Below, piece after piece: positions 19,945 through 29,467 of a stretch of DNA of 64,000 nt. Numbering within the stretch: position 1 is the stretch's first letter; every line of letters begins with the position of its first letter. Location: NCBI RefSeq assembly GCF_007559005.1, contig NZ_CP041763.1, positions 900,463-964,462 of the forward strand, read 5' to 3'. Under the pieces are notes generated by a model, which saw only the letters and a program-made list of their open reading frames with translations, was not told where the DNA came from and searched no databases. The position numbers and the translations under genes are program-made. The stretch is from Gordonia zhaorongruii. Lineage in GTDB: Bacteria; Actinomycetota; Actinomycetes; Mycobacteriales; Mycobacteriaceae.

Positions 19945-19980
19945 AAGCCGCCGTAATCAACCAGGCCACCCCCACGCCCC

Positions 19981-20667
19981 TCACGCCATCGCCCGCCGGT
20001 AGTAGTCGAGCGCAGCCCCGGGCTCATCGTCGGCGACGATCCGCCCCTCGTCGATCACGAGCACGCGATCGAACTCGGACAGGAAGTCCAGATCGTGCGA
20101 CAGCACAACGAGCTGCTCGCTCAACTCGGCGAAAGTCTCACGCAGCATCAGGGAGTTCCGCAGATCGAGCATCGTCGTCGGTTCGTCGGCCACCAGGATG
20201 GACGGTCCGAGCACCATCACCGATGCCAGCGCGAGTAACTGCTTCTGCCCGCCAGACAGCTGGTGCGCGGGCTGGTCGGCGTGGCCGTCGAGCCCGAACT
20301 CCGACAGCACCGACAACGCACGGGTCTTCCGCTCGGACTTGTCCTTGATGGTCCGAGACAGTGACAGTTCGATGTCTTCGGCGACGGTCGGCATGATGAT
20401 CTGCCGGTCGGGGTCACTGAAGATGAAGCCGACGTCGCGCCGTACGGCGCGCTTGTTCTTCCGGACGTCGAGCCCGTTGACCGTGACGGTCCCGCGGTCG
20501 GGGCGGATCAGCCCGTTGATCATGCGGGCCAGCGTCGACTTTCCCGATCCGTTGGCTCCGACGATCCCGATGCGCCGCTGTGTCAGCTCCAGGGTGATGT
20601 CGTGGAGAACGGGTCGGTCGCCGAAGCTGTGGGAGACGTCGTCGAAGACGATCGACGTTTCACGCAT
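19981..20667 (-). CDS. bioM: Energy-coupling factor ABC transporter ATPase (EcfA/BioM)
   Basis: A 228-residue ABC ATPase. The Walker A is GANGSGKST, the Q-loop DPDRQIIMPTV is the ECF type, the signature is HQLSGGQKQLLALA and Walker B is ILVADEPTT, with the switch histidine in VLSHDLDFL. Its ATG lies inside the bioY 3' end (8-base overlap), so it is co-translated with BioY and is the biotin-importer ATPase. Confidence 0.92.
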   Translation of the reverse strand: MRETSIVFDDVSHSFGDRPVLHDITLELTQRRIGIVGANGSGKSTLARMINGLIRPDRGTVTVNGLDVRKNKRAVRRDVGFIFSDPDRQIIMPTVAEDIELSLSRTIKDKSERKTRALSVLSEFGLDGHADQPAHQLSGGQKQLLALASVMVLGPSILVADEPTTMLDLRNSLMLRETFAELSEQLVVLSHDLDFLSEFDRVLVIDEGRIVADDEPGAALDYYRRAMA

Positions 20668-21316
20668 GTCTGCGGCGACCCAAGGGAGTGATGAGTCCGG
20701 GGCGTCCTCGGTGGACGGGAGCCGCGATGAGTGCGGCCACGACGGCCTTGATGAGGTCGCCGACGACGAACGGACCGTTGGTGGCGAGCGCTGTGCCCAG
20801 TCCCATGTCGGCCTTGATCATGAGACCGATGGTGCCGCACGCGTAGAGCACGGCCATTCCGCCGATCAGGTTGATGACGATGCCGAGCACGACGCGGTAC
20901 TTCGGCATCATCATCGCGGTGAGCACGCCGATCACGATGACCGCGGGCAGAAAGCCGACGAAGAATCCAGCGGTCGGCGCGCTCAGCGACACGAGACCCG
21001 TGCGCCCGCCCGACAGGATTGGCAGGCCGACGATCGCCAGCACCATGAAGATCACGACCGCGAGCGTGCCCTTCTTCGGCCCGAGGATCGCACCCGCCAG
21101 CATGATGCCCAAGCTCTGCAGCGTGATGGGGACGCCCGCGGACAGATTGATGGCGGGAGTCAGTCCGAGGACGGCGATGAGCGCCGCGAACACGGCCGCC
21201 TGAACGAGGTCGGCGAGCGAGAGTGCCCACGGGCGGGCAGCGGGGGTGGCGCCGTTGGCGAGGTTGGTCACCTGGTCATCGTATTTCGTCGGGGTGCGGA
21301 CCTGTCTATCGGCCAT
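20660..21316 (-). CDS. bioY: Biotin transporter substrate-binding membrane protein BioY
   Basis: BioY is the biotin-binding S-component of the ECF importer. The 218-residue protein has six hydrophobic helices and the family motifs LGLTPAINLSAGVPITLQSLGIMLAGAILGPKKG and GLPILSGGRTGL...PTAGFFVGFLPA (the latter two stretches contact biotin). ATG 21316 is the start; a TTG two codons upstream is less likely. The start codon lies inside a TGTAC-N3-GTACA palindrome, a likely repressor site. Confidence 0.92.
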   Translation of the reverse strand: MADRQVRTPTKYDDQVTNLANGATPAARPWALSLADLVQAAVFAALIAVLGLTPAINLSAGVPITLQSLGIMLAGAILGPKKGTLAVVIFMVLAIVGLPILSGGRTGLVSLSAPTAGFFVGFLPAVIVIGVLTAMMMPKYRVVLGIVINLIGGMAVLYACGTIGLMIKADMGLGTALATNGPFVVGDLIKAVVAALIAAPVHRGRPGLITPLGRRRHA

Positions 21317-21328
21317 GTACAACGTACA
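21316..21328 (-). promoter_or_regulatory. Palindrome over the bioY start, candidate biotin-repressor operator
   Basis: TGTAC-AAC-GTACA is a 5-3-5 inverted repeat. The BioQ operator described in Corynebacterium is a 13-bp TGAAC-N3-GTT(A)C-type palindrome, the same geometry. Its overlap with the bioY initiation codon would block transcription start of a leaderless message. The identity of the regulator is inferred. Confidence 0.5.
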
Positions 21329-21417
21329 GGGATGTCTGAATCGGCGGTTGGCTCCGAAAACTGGCTCGGTTGTACCGAGCCCACTCGTGTAGTGCGCCTG
21401 CTCGATACCATCGGCGC

Positions 21418-21909
21418 ATGGGCGGCGACGAAGGCAGCGAGGAGATCTACTTCGCCGGCGGCTGTCTGTGGGGCGTCCAGGCGTTCATCGCGACGCTGCC
21501 GGGCGTGACCTTCACCGAGGCGGGGCGAGCCAACGGCGCCAGCCAGTCCATCGACGGCGATTACGACGGGTACGCCGAGTGCGTGCGCACGCGGTTCGAT
21601 CCAGCTGTGGTGAGCGTCGAGCAGTTGATGGCGTACTTCTTCGAGATCATCGACCCGTGCAGTGTGAACAGGCAGGGGCCGGACGTCGGTCGGAAATATC
21701 GCACCGGCGTGTACTCCGACAGTCCGTCTCACCTCGACCATGCGCGAGCGTTCATCACTGCGCGCGATGACGCCGACCGGATCGCGGTGGAGGTGCTTCA
21801 GCTCGCTAACTATGTGCGAAGTGCTGAGGAGCATCAAGATCGGCTTGCGCGTTTTCCCGACGACTTTTGCCACCTCCCCGTGGAACTCCTGACCAAGTAC
21901 GGCGACTGA
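21418..21909 (+). CDS. msrA: Peptide methionine sulfoxide reductase MsrA
   Basis: MsrA reduces the S-epimer of methionine sulfoxide. The catalytic Cys16 is in FAGGCLWG (usual form GCFWG), and IIDPCSVNRQGPDVGRKYRTGVY matches the family core. The segment that normally reads GHAEVV is GYAECV here, keeping the glutamate but lacking the histidine, and the protein is short (163 residues), so it belongs to a divergent MsrA branch. ATG 21418 has a -10-like TACCAT six bases upstream (leaderless). Confidence 0.87.
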   Translation: MGGDEGSEEIYFAGGCLWGVQAFIATLPGVTFTEAGRANGASQSIDGDYDGYAECVRTRFDPAVVSVEQLMAYFFEIIDPCSVNRQGPDVGRKYRTGVYSDSPSHLDHARAFITARDDADRIAVEVLQLANYVRSAEEHQDRLARFPDDFCHLPVELLTKYGD

Positions 21910-22099
21910 GCCAGGGCGCGGCGCCCACGCCCTAGTGAGCGGCTAGATTCCGTACTCAAGGTGCATCGCGTCGATAGTGAAGATCCAGGCGGCCATGCGC
22001 CCAGCATGTCCAGGTTCGCTCCGAGTGGAGGCATGTCCTGGGCGGAAGCCTGTCGGGCCGTGCTCGTTTGTCGGTGTTCTATTCAGTTGTGGCCGGGTG

Positions 22100-23971
22100 T
22101 CAGGTAGTGCTGTTCACCAGCCGATGCAACGCATCCCGCGTCTCTTCGTCCGTTGAGTACAAGACGGTCCCGACCATGCCGCGCGTGAGCAGCACTTTGT
22201 AGACATGGCGGACGAGTCGGGTGAAGCGAAGATCGGAGACCTTCGTTGAACTTCTGAAGTCGGGGTCACGGTTGGCACTTCGATCGATGACGAACCTGCC
22301 GTCCCGCCATAGGAGGTCGGGGCCGAGTATCACGCCGTTCCAGTCGTACTCGAAGCCTTGAGCGGTATAGATGCATCCCACCTGCCCGAAGCCGCCGTCC
22401 TGCGTCGCCCACAGTGCGGACGGCGGAGCGTCGCCGATACGTCGGTCGCCTTTGGCGTTCCAGGGGCGAGCCCAGTCGCCGATCTCGACGTCGGGGACGA
22501 GTTCGCCGTCTCGCGGGTCGGACCACGGCCAGCAGAAACCGGCTGTCATCCGCGCCGAGTAGCCGTCGTCCATCTTTTCCAGGAGCCGTCGCTCAAGGTC
22601 CCAGGGAGTGTCTGCGACTTCGACGGTGAACTCGGGGACGGGTTTCCACGCGGTCGGTTCCTTTTCCGACAGGCCGAGAAGTCGCTGGACCCACTCGAGG
22701 TACTCGGCGCTGCCACCGCAACGGAACTGCGCGTCGAGTGGAATATGCACGGTCTCGAGACCGAGCGACTTCGCATACGACGTGATCTGCTCGAGTGAAC
22801 CCATCTCGCCGGGGCGAACCACTTGGTGCTCGTCCAGTAGGAACACGGGGACGCGGGCCGCCGAGATCAGTTCGTCGACCTGTGGTCGATCTGTACGCAG
22901 CGCCGCCTTGGTGTATCGGTCGACCGACGTCTCGCGGACGCGGTGGGCCTCGTCCATAATGAGGACGTCGAGGTCGTTCGCATCGGCTGTCATGAACTGG
23001 TTGAAGTACTTGAACATCTTTTGCACGCGCGGTGCGCGATACCCCGCGACTTTGCGAAGCGTCTGAGTGAAGGACCGGGAACCGGTCGCGTGAAGTACTG
23101 AACGGCCTTGACGTGCCAGCTCTCCCAAGAGTTCGAGAGCGATCACGCTCTTACCGCTTCCCGGACCGCCGGCCACAATGATGACGCGCTTGGAGTTCGA
23201 CTTCTTCGCCTGGTCGACCTGATGCATCACCAGGTCAACCGCGAGTTGCTGACTACCCAGCAGATGAAACTGGGACCGGTTCTTAACTTCCTCGGCGGCG
23301 ACCTTGAGTAACTGGCGCGACGGTGCCGCCGCAGAATTGAGGAGTAGGTCCGCCGACGACCTACCTTGCTTGTCGGAGAGTCGCGACCGCAGGAACTCGT
23401 GGAACTTGCCGCGGTCGGCGGCGGTGAAGACCCGCCCCATCGTCGTGACGGGTACTGCCTTCAGGTCGTCGACGAGGCTCGGGTCATTGGCATTGTGGAG
23501 GTACACGGCCCCCGCGAGCGCGTCCGGTTGGTCCTGCAGTACGCGAGCGAAGTCACCGATGTACTCGCAGTAGCCACGAACTTGCAGGATCGGATTGAGT
23601 TTCGGTCCGCCGGGCATACCCGGAACCTCGACCAATTCGGCACTGTCTTCGAACGAGAATGCGGCAGTCCACTGCTTCAGCTCGATCACTACGTACGATG
23701 GCTCGCCAGTCCTCGGATGAATCCCCGCCAGTACTACGTCGGCGCGCTTCGAGGTAAGGGGCATGTGGTACTCGACCAACATCTCGACGTTGCCGAGGCC
23801 GGCCTCACGGAGGTCACCGGCAAGAGCGGGAAGGCTGCGCCGCCAGGAGTTCTGCTCCGACTCTCCGGCGCGGTGCCCCGTCGTGAACAACATCTGGCTC
23901 AGCAACTGCTCCACCAACGAATCCGGCTGACTCATCCGCGGGTCGGCGGCGGTCGTACGAAGCAGCGTCAC
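22100..23971 (-). CDS. Nuclease-helicase protein with DUF2075 (Schlafen-like) helicase domain
   Basis: A 623-residue protein with two parts. The N-terminal 110 residues look like a PD-(D/E)xK nuclease: an aspartate in KRADVVLAG (about D78) and the pair E97/K99 in YVVIELKQW. The rest is a superfamily-1-like helicase/ATPase of the DUF2075 type: Walker A AGGPGSGKS near 267-275, Walker B VLIMDEAHRVRE near 336-347, FLLDEHQVV, and the C-terminal helicase motifs around QGFEYDWNGVILG and LLTRGMVGTVLYS. GTG 23971 is preferred; ATG 23935 is possible. It stands alone between msrA and guaA, a lone insertion in otherwise core genes. Antiphage or nucleic-acid repair roles are possible. Confidence 0.78.
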   Translation of the reverse strand: MTLLRTTAADPRMSQPDSLVEQLLSQMLFTTGHRAGESEQNSWRRSLPALAGDLREAGLGNVEMLVEYHMPLTSKRADVVLAGIHPRTGEPSYVVIELKQWTAAFSFEDSAELVEVPGMPGGPKLNPILQVRGYCEYIGDFARVLQDQPDALAGAVYLHNANDPSLVDDLKAVPVTTMGRVFTAADRGKFHEFLRSRLSDKQGRSSADLLLNSAAAPSRQLLKVAAEEVKNRSQFHLLGSQQLAVDLVMHQVDQAKKSNSKRVIIVAGGPGSGKSVIALELLGELARQGRSVLHATGSRSFTQTLRKVAGYRAPRVQKMFKYFNQFMTADANDLDVLIMDEAHRVRETSVDRYTKAALRTDRPQVDELISAARVPVFLLDEHQVVRPGEMGSLEQITSYAKSLGLETVHIPLDAQFRCGGSAEYLEWVQRLLGLSEKEPTAWKPVPEFTVEVADTPWDLERRLLEKMDDGYSARMTAGFCWPWSDPRDGELVPDVEIGDWARPWNAKGDRRIGDAPPSALWATQDGGFGQVGCIYTAQGFEYDWNGVILGPDLLWRDGRFVIDRSANRDPDFRSSTKVSDLRFTRLVRHVYKVLLTRGMVGTVLYSTDEETRDALHRLVNSTT

Positions 23972-24286
23972 TCTCAGTCCCCAAGGCAGCACGAAACGAT
24001 TCGTGCGGGTGGGGACATATCAAGGTGCGCGAGGCGTAGAAGTCCGTCGGGCCGCAGGTGTCAGGTTATCTGATGGCGCGATGAGTATGGTTTGGCGCAC
24101 GGTGGCCGACGCAGTTCACGGGCAGGTTCGTATTCGTGCGACTGTGCGTGCACCACAGTCGTGCAGAACGGACTGCTTGGAACCGGAGAGGGCTAAACAC
24201 CCTGTCGCGAACGAACTCCTCGTCGCGAGATCGACGCTGCTCAACCAGCGTCAATACCAGTCCCGCCCGACCGATAGACTGCACCC
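23972..24286. other. 315-bp divergent gap between the nuclease-helicase gene and guaA
   Basis: No gene is supported. A hairpin CGACTGTG / CACAGTCG with a seven-base loop lies at 24139-24161. The guaA promoter is at the right end: TAGACT at 24275-24280 ends six bases before the guaA GTG. Confidence 0.6.
24275..24280 (+). promoter_or_regulatory. -10 box of guaA, predicted leaderless transcript
   Basis: TAGACT ends six bases before the GTG start of guaA, and there is no Shine-Dalgarno. The expected transcription start falls on or next to the G of the start codon. A clear -35 box is not seen. Confidence 0.6.
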
Positions 24287-25867
<1,581 letters not shown>

Positions 25868-25888
25868 CCGCTCCCTGAAATGCCCGAC

Positions 25889-25924
25889 ACTACGGCCTCC
25901 GCTCGATCGAGCGGAGGCCGTAGT
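25889..25924. terminator. 36-bp perfect palindrome terminator after guaA
   Basis: The half-site ACTACGGCCTCCGCTCGA is followed at once by its exact complement. It sits 21 bases after the guaA stop and 18 before the end of the convergent gene, so it can serve both. There is no long T tract. Confidence 0.85.
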
Positions 25925-25942
25925 GCGTGTGAAGGCTGCGGG

Positions 25943-26335
25943 CTACGTGCCGCGTTCGCTGATGATCCGGTCGTAATCCCGTTTCCCCGTGATCTTCAGC
26001 AGCGGAATGTCGTCGATCTGATCGAACGTGAGGACCGCTTCGGGCCGAGACAGCCGTTCGACGTCGTCCTTCGACGGCTCGGGGACGACGACGGCCGCGT
26101 CGAGGAAGTCCCAGCCGGTGATCGAGTCGTGGTGCCAGTGGCGTTCGCCCCCATCGAGTTGATGATCCTGGGCGAGGAACCAGTTGGCGATAAGCCGACG
26201 TTGGCCGGGGAGTAGCGTCCAGATCTTCTGACGATCGATCCGGGCGTGCGCCGTCGGTCGCATCACGCCGATCCACTCGAGCTGGTCGTCCTGATTGAAG
26301 AACTGCCAGAACCGCCATCTATCTACGTCCACCAT
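25943..26335 (-). CDS. Conserved hypothetical protein
   Basis: A 130-residue soluble protein that I do not recognise. It is rich in tryptophan and acidic residues (DVDRWRFWQFFNQDDQLEWIGVM, HHDSITGWDFLDAAVVVPEPS), without signal peptide or membrane segment. It is convergent with guaA and shares its terminator. The even amino-acid use and normal codon bias support a real gene, but function cannot be inferred. Confidence 0.7.
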   Translation of the reverse strand: MVDVDRWRFWQFFNQDDQLEWIGVMRPTAHARIDRQKIWTLLPGQRRLIANWFLAQDHQLDGGERHWHHDSITGWDFLDAAVVVPEPSKDDVERLSRPEAVLTFDQIDDIPLLKITGKRDYDRIISERGT

Positions 26336-26366
26336 GGTCGGAGAGTAGCGAGGGGGTGGGACAGTC

Positions 26367-26526
26367 GGGTTTCGACGGGGCTCAACCGGCGAGGGGAGAG
26401 GGGGCGACCGGCGAGGGTTTCGACGGGGCTCAACCAGCGAGGGGTGGGGATTCGACGGAGCTCAACCGACGAGAGGAGGAGCTCAACCAGCGAGGCGAGG
26501 GTTTCGACGGAGCTCAACCGGCGAGA
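26367..26526. repeat. Dispersed repeat copies, inverted orientation
   Basis: Five shorter copies read GGGTTTCGACGG(G/A)GCTCAACC(G/A)GCGAGG at 26367-26394, 26415-26441, 26449-26474, 26479-26495 (truncated) and 26499-26526. On the minus strand they match CCTCGCTGGTTGAG...GTCGAAACC of the copies at 16.3-19.9 kb but lack the middle GAGCG-type spacer. Confidence 0.85.
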
Positions 26527-26533
26527 GGATTCC

Positions 26534-26755
26534 CTACCTCCGCCGAATGCCGCTCACGACCAGTCCGACACCCGCCACCACACCGACGATCAGAATTGCC
26601 CAGGGTGCGGCGTGTGCATCGCCCAGGTCGGGGCCGCCGGCGAAGCCCCATCCGGCGACGATGAGGGCGAGAACGCCGAAGACGGCGAGCAACGGGCTGC
26701 GGTGTTGTTCGGGACAGGCCGACGAATCGGTTGCGTGTGGTGTCTGGTCGGTCAT
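26534..26755 (-). CDS. Small membrane protein following the PspC gene
   Basis: A 73-residue protein with two membrane helices (SPLLAVFGVLALIVAGWGFA and PWAILIVGVVAGVGLVVSGI) joined by a short loop. Its ATG overlaps the stop of the PspC gene (ATGA), so it is made with it and probably shares its envelope role. I do not recognise a family. The dispersed repeats follow immediately after its stop. Confidence 0.75.
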   Translation of the reverse strand: MTDQTPHATDSSACPEQHRSPLLAVFGVLALIVAGWGFAGGPDLGDAHAAPWAILIVGVVAGVGLVVSGIRRR

Positions 26756-28089
26756 CGGACTATCTCCACTTCGCCCAGGGTGGTGTGGGCGTCGATGGTC
26801 AGGACGGGGGTCTCGGCATCCGGGTTCACCATGCCGTCCGCGCATTTCACTTCGCCGACCGCGGCAGTGCACTCGGTGCGCACGCGGAGGTCGTCGGGCA
26901 GGAGGACCTTGATCTCGCCGACGCCCTGACGGACGGTCACCGTGCGGTCGCGGTCGAGGTCACCGACGTCGCGCAGGTCGAGCGTCGAGGAACCGACGGT
27001 GAGGTGGTAGTCGTCCTGCAGGTCGGCGGCCGACGGCGGGTGCCACGACCGGTCGCCCACACCGCCGCTGGGCATGATCTGGCCGCTGCCCGTGACGAGT
27101 GTGGTGGCGAGCACGGCGGCCGCAGCGAGGCCAGCCAGCGGGAGCAGGCCTGTGCTGACTCCGCCGGTGGGCCGCCGCTGCATCGAGGCGACGATCAGGC
27201 CGACGCCGAACGTGGCGAGCACCAGGGAGGCGATCCTGCCGGGCGTGAACCAGTCGACCCCCGCCAGATGCCCGGCGGTGCCGGCCGCGCCCACCATCAC
27301 GGCGAGACCCGCGACGATCGGAGTCAAGGGGGATCGCGGAACACGCGGCGTCGGCGGCTGCGGGGGAGCGGTCGGCTCGGGTAGGTCCCAGGCGAATCTA
27401 GCCGTTCCCAACGGGTCCCAGCTCGGTGGAGTGGGCGGGAGAAGGTCGTCGAGTGAATCGGGTTCGGCAGCGGGGGCGTCGGCCGAGGGAGTCGCGTCTG
27501 CCGCCATGCCAACAGTCGTCGCGTCCGCTGCGACGTCGTCGGCGGCGACCGATCCGGCGGGGACCTTCGGGGTGGGCATCAGAATGGTTGACGTCGCGCC
27601 TGCCTCGGGCGAATCGTCCGGCGAGCTCGCCGACGTCCCGGCAGGCGGAACGGGAGTCCGCTGATACAGGAGCCACCAGCCGACCGCCATGAGGAGCACT
27701 CCCAGGAGACCGCTGCTGCCCCAGGTGTTCTGGCTGCCGATCGTCGACATCGCGATCACGGCGAGAACGATGAGGGCAATCCACTTCGGAGCCGGCGGTC
27801 CGCCGCGCCTGCGTCCGGCGTGGCCTCTGCTGTGCCCACCGGCCGCGAGATGCGCCCGATGCTGGTTCGGGTTCACCTTATCGTGCGCGGGCAATGCGAC
27901 GGCCGCCGCGAGATACAGGAGCACACCGCTGCCGCCGAACACGGTGGCGACGACGAAGGCGACCTTCACCAGCGTCGGATCGATGCGGTAGCGATCGCCG
28001 ATGCCTTCGCACACGCCGGCGACCGTGCCGCGGTCCCGGCGGCGTACCGGCCGGGTATCCCACATGTCCTGGAAGGTCGAAGCGTTCAT
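26752..28089 (-). CDS. PspC-domain envelope stress protein with LiaF-like C-terminus
   Basis: The N-terminus is a PspC domain (VRRRDRGTVAGVCEGIGDRYRIDPTLVKVAFV then a membrane helix GGSGVLLYLAAAVALP). After further helices (WIALIVLAVIAM, GLLGVLLMAVGWWLLY) and a long Pro/Ala/Ser linker come four more hydrophobic segments and a beta-rich end (STLDLRDVGDL, GVGEIKVLLPDDLRVRTECTAAVGEVKC) resembling the LiaF/DUF4097 type. It is divergent from a PspC-kinase/response-regulator pair, an arrangement like LiaFSR. ATG 28089 is taken; 28098 (TTG) is in frame. 445 residues. Confidence 0.83.
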   Translation of the reverse strand: MNASTFQDMWDTRPVRRRDRGTVAGVCEGIGDRYRIDPTLVKVAFVVATVFGGSGVLLYLAAAVALPAHDKVNPNQHRAHLAAGGHSRGHAGRRRGGPPAPKWIALIVLAVIAMSTIGSQNTWGSSGLLGVLLMAVGWWLLYQRTPVPPAGTSASSPDDSPEAGATSTILMPTPKVPAGSVAADDVAADATTVGMAADATPSADAPAAEPDSLDDLLPPTPPSWDPLGTARFAWDLPEPTAPPQPPTPRVPRSPLTPIVAGLAVMVGAAGTAGHLAGVDWFTPGRIASLVLATFGVGLIVASMQRRPTGGVSTGLLPLAGLAAAAVLATTLVTGSGQIMPSGGVGDRSWHPPSAADLQDDYHLTVGSSTLDLRDVGDLDRDRTVTVRQGVGEIKVLLPDDLRVRTECTAAVGEVKCADGMVNPDAETPVLTIDAHTTLGEVEIVR

Positions 28090-28189
28090 GCATCCCATCT
28101 TGGCGGCCGGCAGCGCGGAGCGGATCGGGCTAAACCCTGAGATGTTCCCTGATGTGCCGATCGCCTCTCACGTGCCACTATCGAAAGTG

Positions 28190-29467
28190 ATGAAGCGACA
28201 GATCGACACCCGCACGACGCCGCGGCTGCACCGACGCAGCGGCGGCAAAGTCGTGGGCGGTGTGTGCGGCGGCATCGCCGACCACGTCGGTGTCGATGTG
28301 TTCCGGGTACGCGTGGTGTTCGTGGTTCTGGCCGCCCTCGCCGGGGCGGGCGTGCTCGCATACGCGCTGCTCTGGCTGTTCTGCCCCGGAGGCAACGACA
28401 CCGAACGAGTGCGGCCCGCGGAGCGCAGGCAGGCGTACGGACTGATCGTGCTCGCCGTGCTGGCGCTGACCGCGAACGGCATGGTCGCCTCGAACGCCCC
28501 GGCCCGCGCGCTGCTGGCGGTGCTGCTGGTCCTCGGCGGTGCGACCCTCGTCTGGCGCGAAGCCGATCTCACGGGGATCTCGGCGTCACGGTCCCGGCTG
28601 CTCACGTGGCTGCGGTTGATCACCGGAGCAGTCCTCGTCGTCGGCGGGCTGGTCCTGGCGGTCACGTCTCCCGACACCGCCCTCGCCGGTATGAGCCCGA
28701 TCCTGCTCGCCGTGCTGGCGACGCTCGTCGGCGCTCTGCTGCTGACGGTGCCGTTGTGGATGCGGATGCTGCGGGCCCTCAACGAGGAACGTTCCGCACG
28801 GATCCGGAACGACGAGCGCGAGGAGATCGCGTCACACCTGCACGATTCGGTGCTCCAGACCCTCGCCCTGATTCAGAAGCAGGCCGACCGTCCCGACACC
28901 GTGGCACGGCTGGCCCGGCGTCAGGAGCGCGAACTCCGCCAATGGCTGTTCGGTGACCGGGCGCAACCGCGGGAGTCGCTCGCCGCAGCGATCAGCGTGG
29001 TCGCCGACGAGGTGGAGGACTCCTACGGGGTCGAGGTGGAGACCGTCACGGTCGGCGACGTGACGCCGGAGGAGATGCGTGACGCCGAACGCGTGCGCGC
29101 GTGGGCCGCGCTCATCGCGGCGGCCCGGGAAGCGCTCGTCAACGCGGCGAAGCACTCCGGTGCCGAGAAGATCGACGTCTACTGCGAGGTCGCCGAGACC
29201 GGAGTCGAGGTGTTCGTCCGTGACCGCGGAAACGGATTCGACGTGGACGCCGTGGACGAGGACCGCCAGGGCATCACCGGCTCCATCCGGGCAAGAATGG
29301 AACGGGCCGGTGGCGCGGCCCGCGTCACCTCGACCCCGGGTCGCGGCACCAATGTGACGCTCACCCTGCCGCGCACAGCCATCGCGGAAAGCCCCGCACC
29401 CGAACCGGATCCGAAGGCTGCTGCCAAGGACTCCCGGCGGGCACGACGAGATCAGGAGATCGCATGA
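28190..29467 (+). CDS. Sensor histidine kinase with N-terminal PspC domain
   Basis: A 425-residue kinase. Residues 12-67 form a PspC domain (LHRRSGGKVVGGVCGGIADHV and a membrane helix), followed by about four more helices, then a HisKA_3 dimerisation helix with the phospho-acceptor His218 in EIASHLHDSVLQTLALI, and a HATPase_c domain (EALVNAAKHSGA, DRGNGFD, GTNVTLTLP). ATG 28190 or GTG 28187 starts it. It overlaps the response-regulator gene by four bases. The PspC module probably senses the membrane state through the divergent PspC protein. Confidence 0.9.
   Translation: MKRQIDTRTTPRLHRRSGGKVVGGVCGGIADHVGVDVFRVRVVFVVLAALAGAGVLAYALLWLFCPGGNDTERVRPAERRQAYGLIVLAVLALTANGMVASNAPARALLAVLLVLGGATLVWREADLTGISASRSRLLTWLRLITGAVLVVGGLVLAVTSPDTALAGMSPILLAVLATLVGALLLTVPLWMRMLRALNEERSARIRNDEREEIASHLHDSVLQTLALIQKQADRPDTVARLARRQERELRQWLFGDRAQPRESLAAAISVVADEVEDSYGVEVETVTVGDVTPEEMRDAERVRAWAALIAAAREALVNAAKHSGAEKIDVYCEVAETGVEVFVRDRGNGFDVDAVDEDRQGITGSIRARMERAGGAARVTSTPGRGTNVTLTLPRTAIAESPAPEPDPKAAAKDSRRARRDQEIA

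Noticed and set aside
21910-22099. Gene or strong terminator between msrA and the nuclease-helicase gene
   Set aside because: Only a weak GC hairpin (AGGGCG/CGCCCT near 21914-21933) without T tract and no credible frame.
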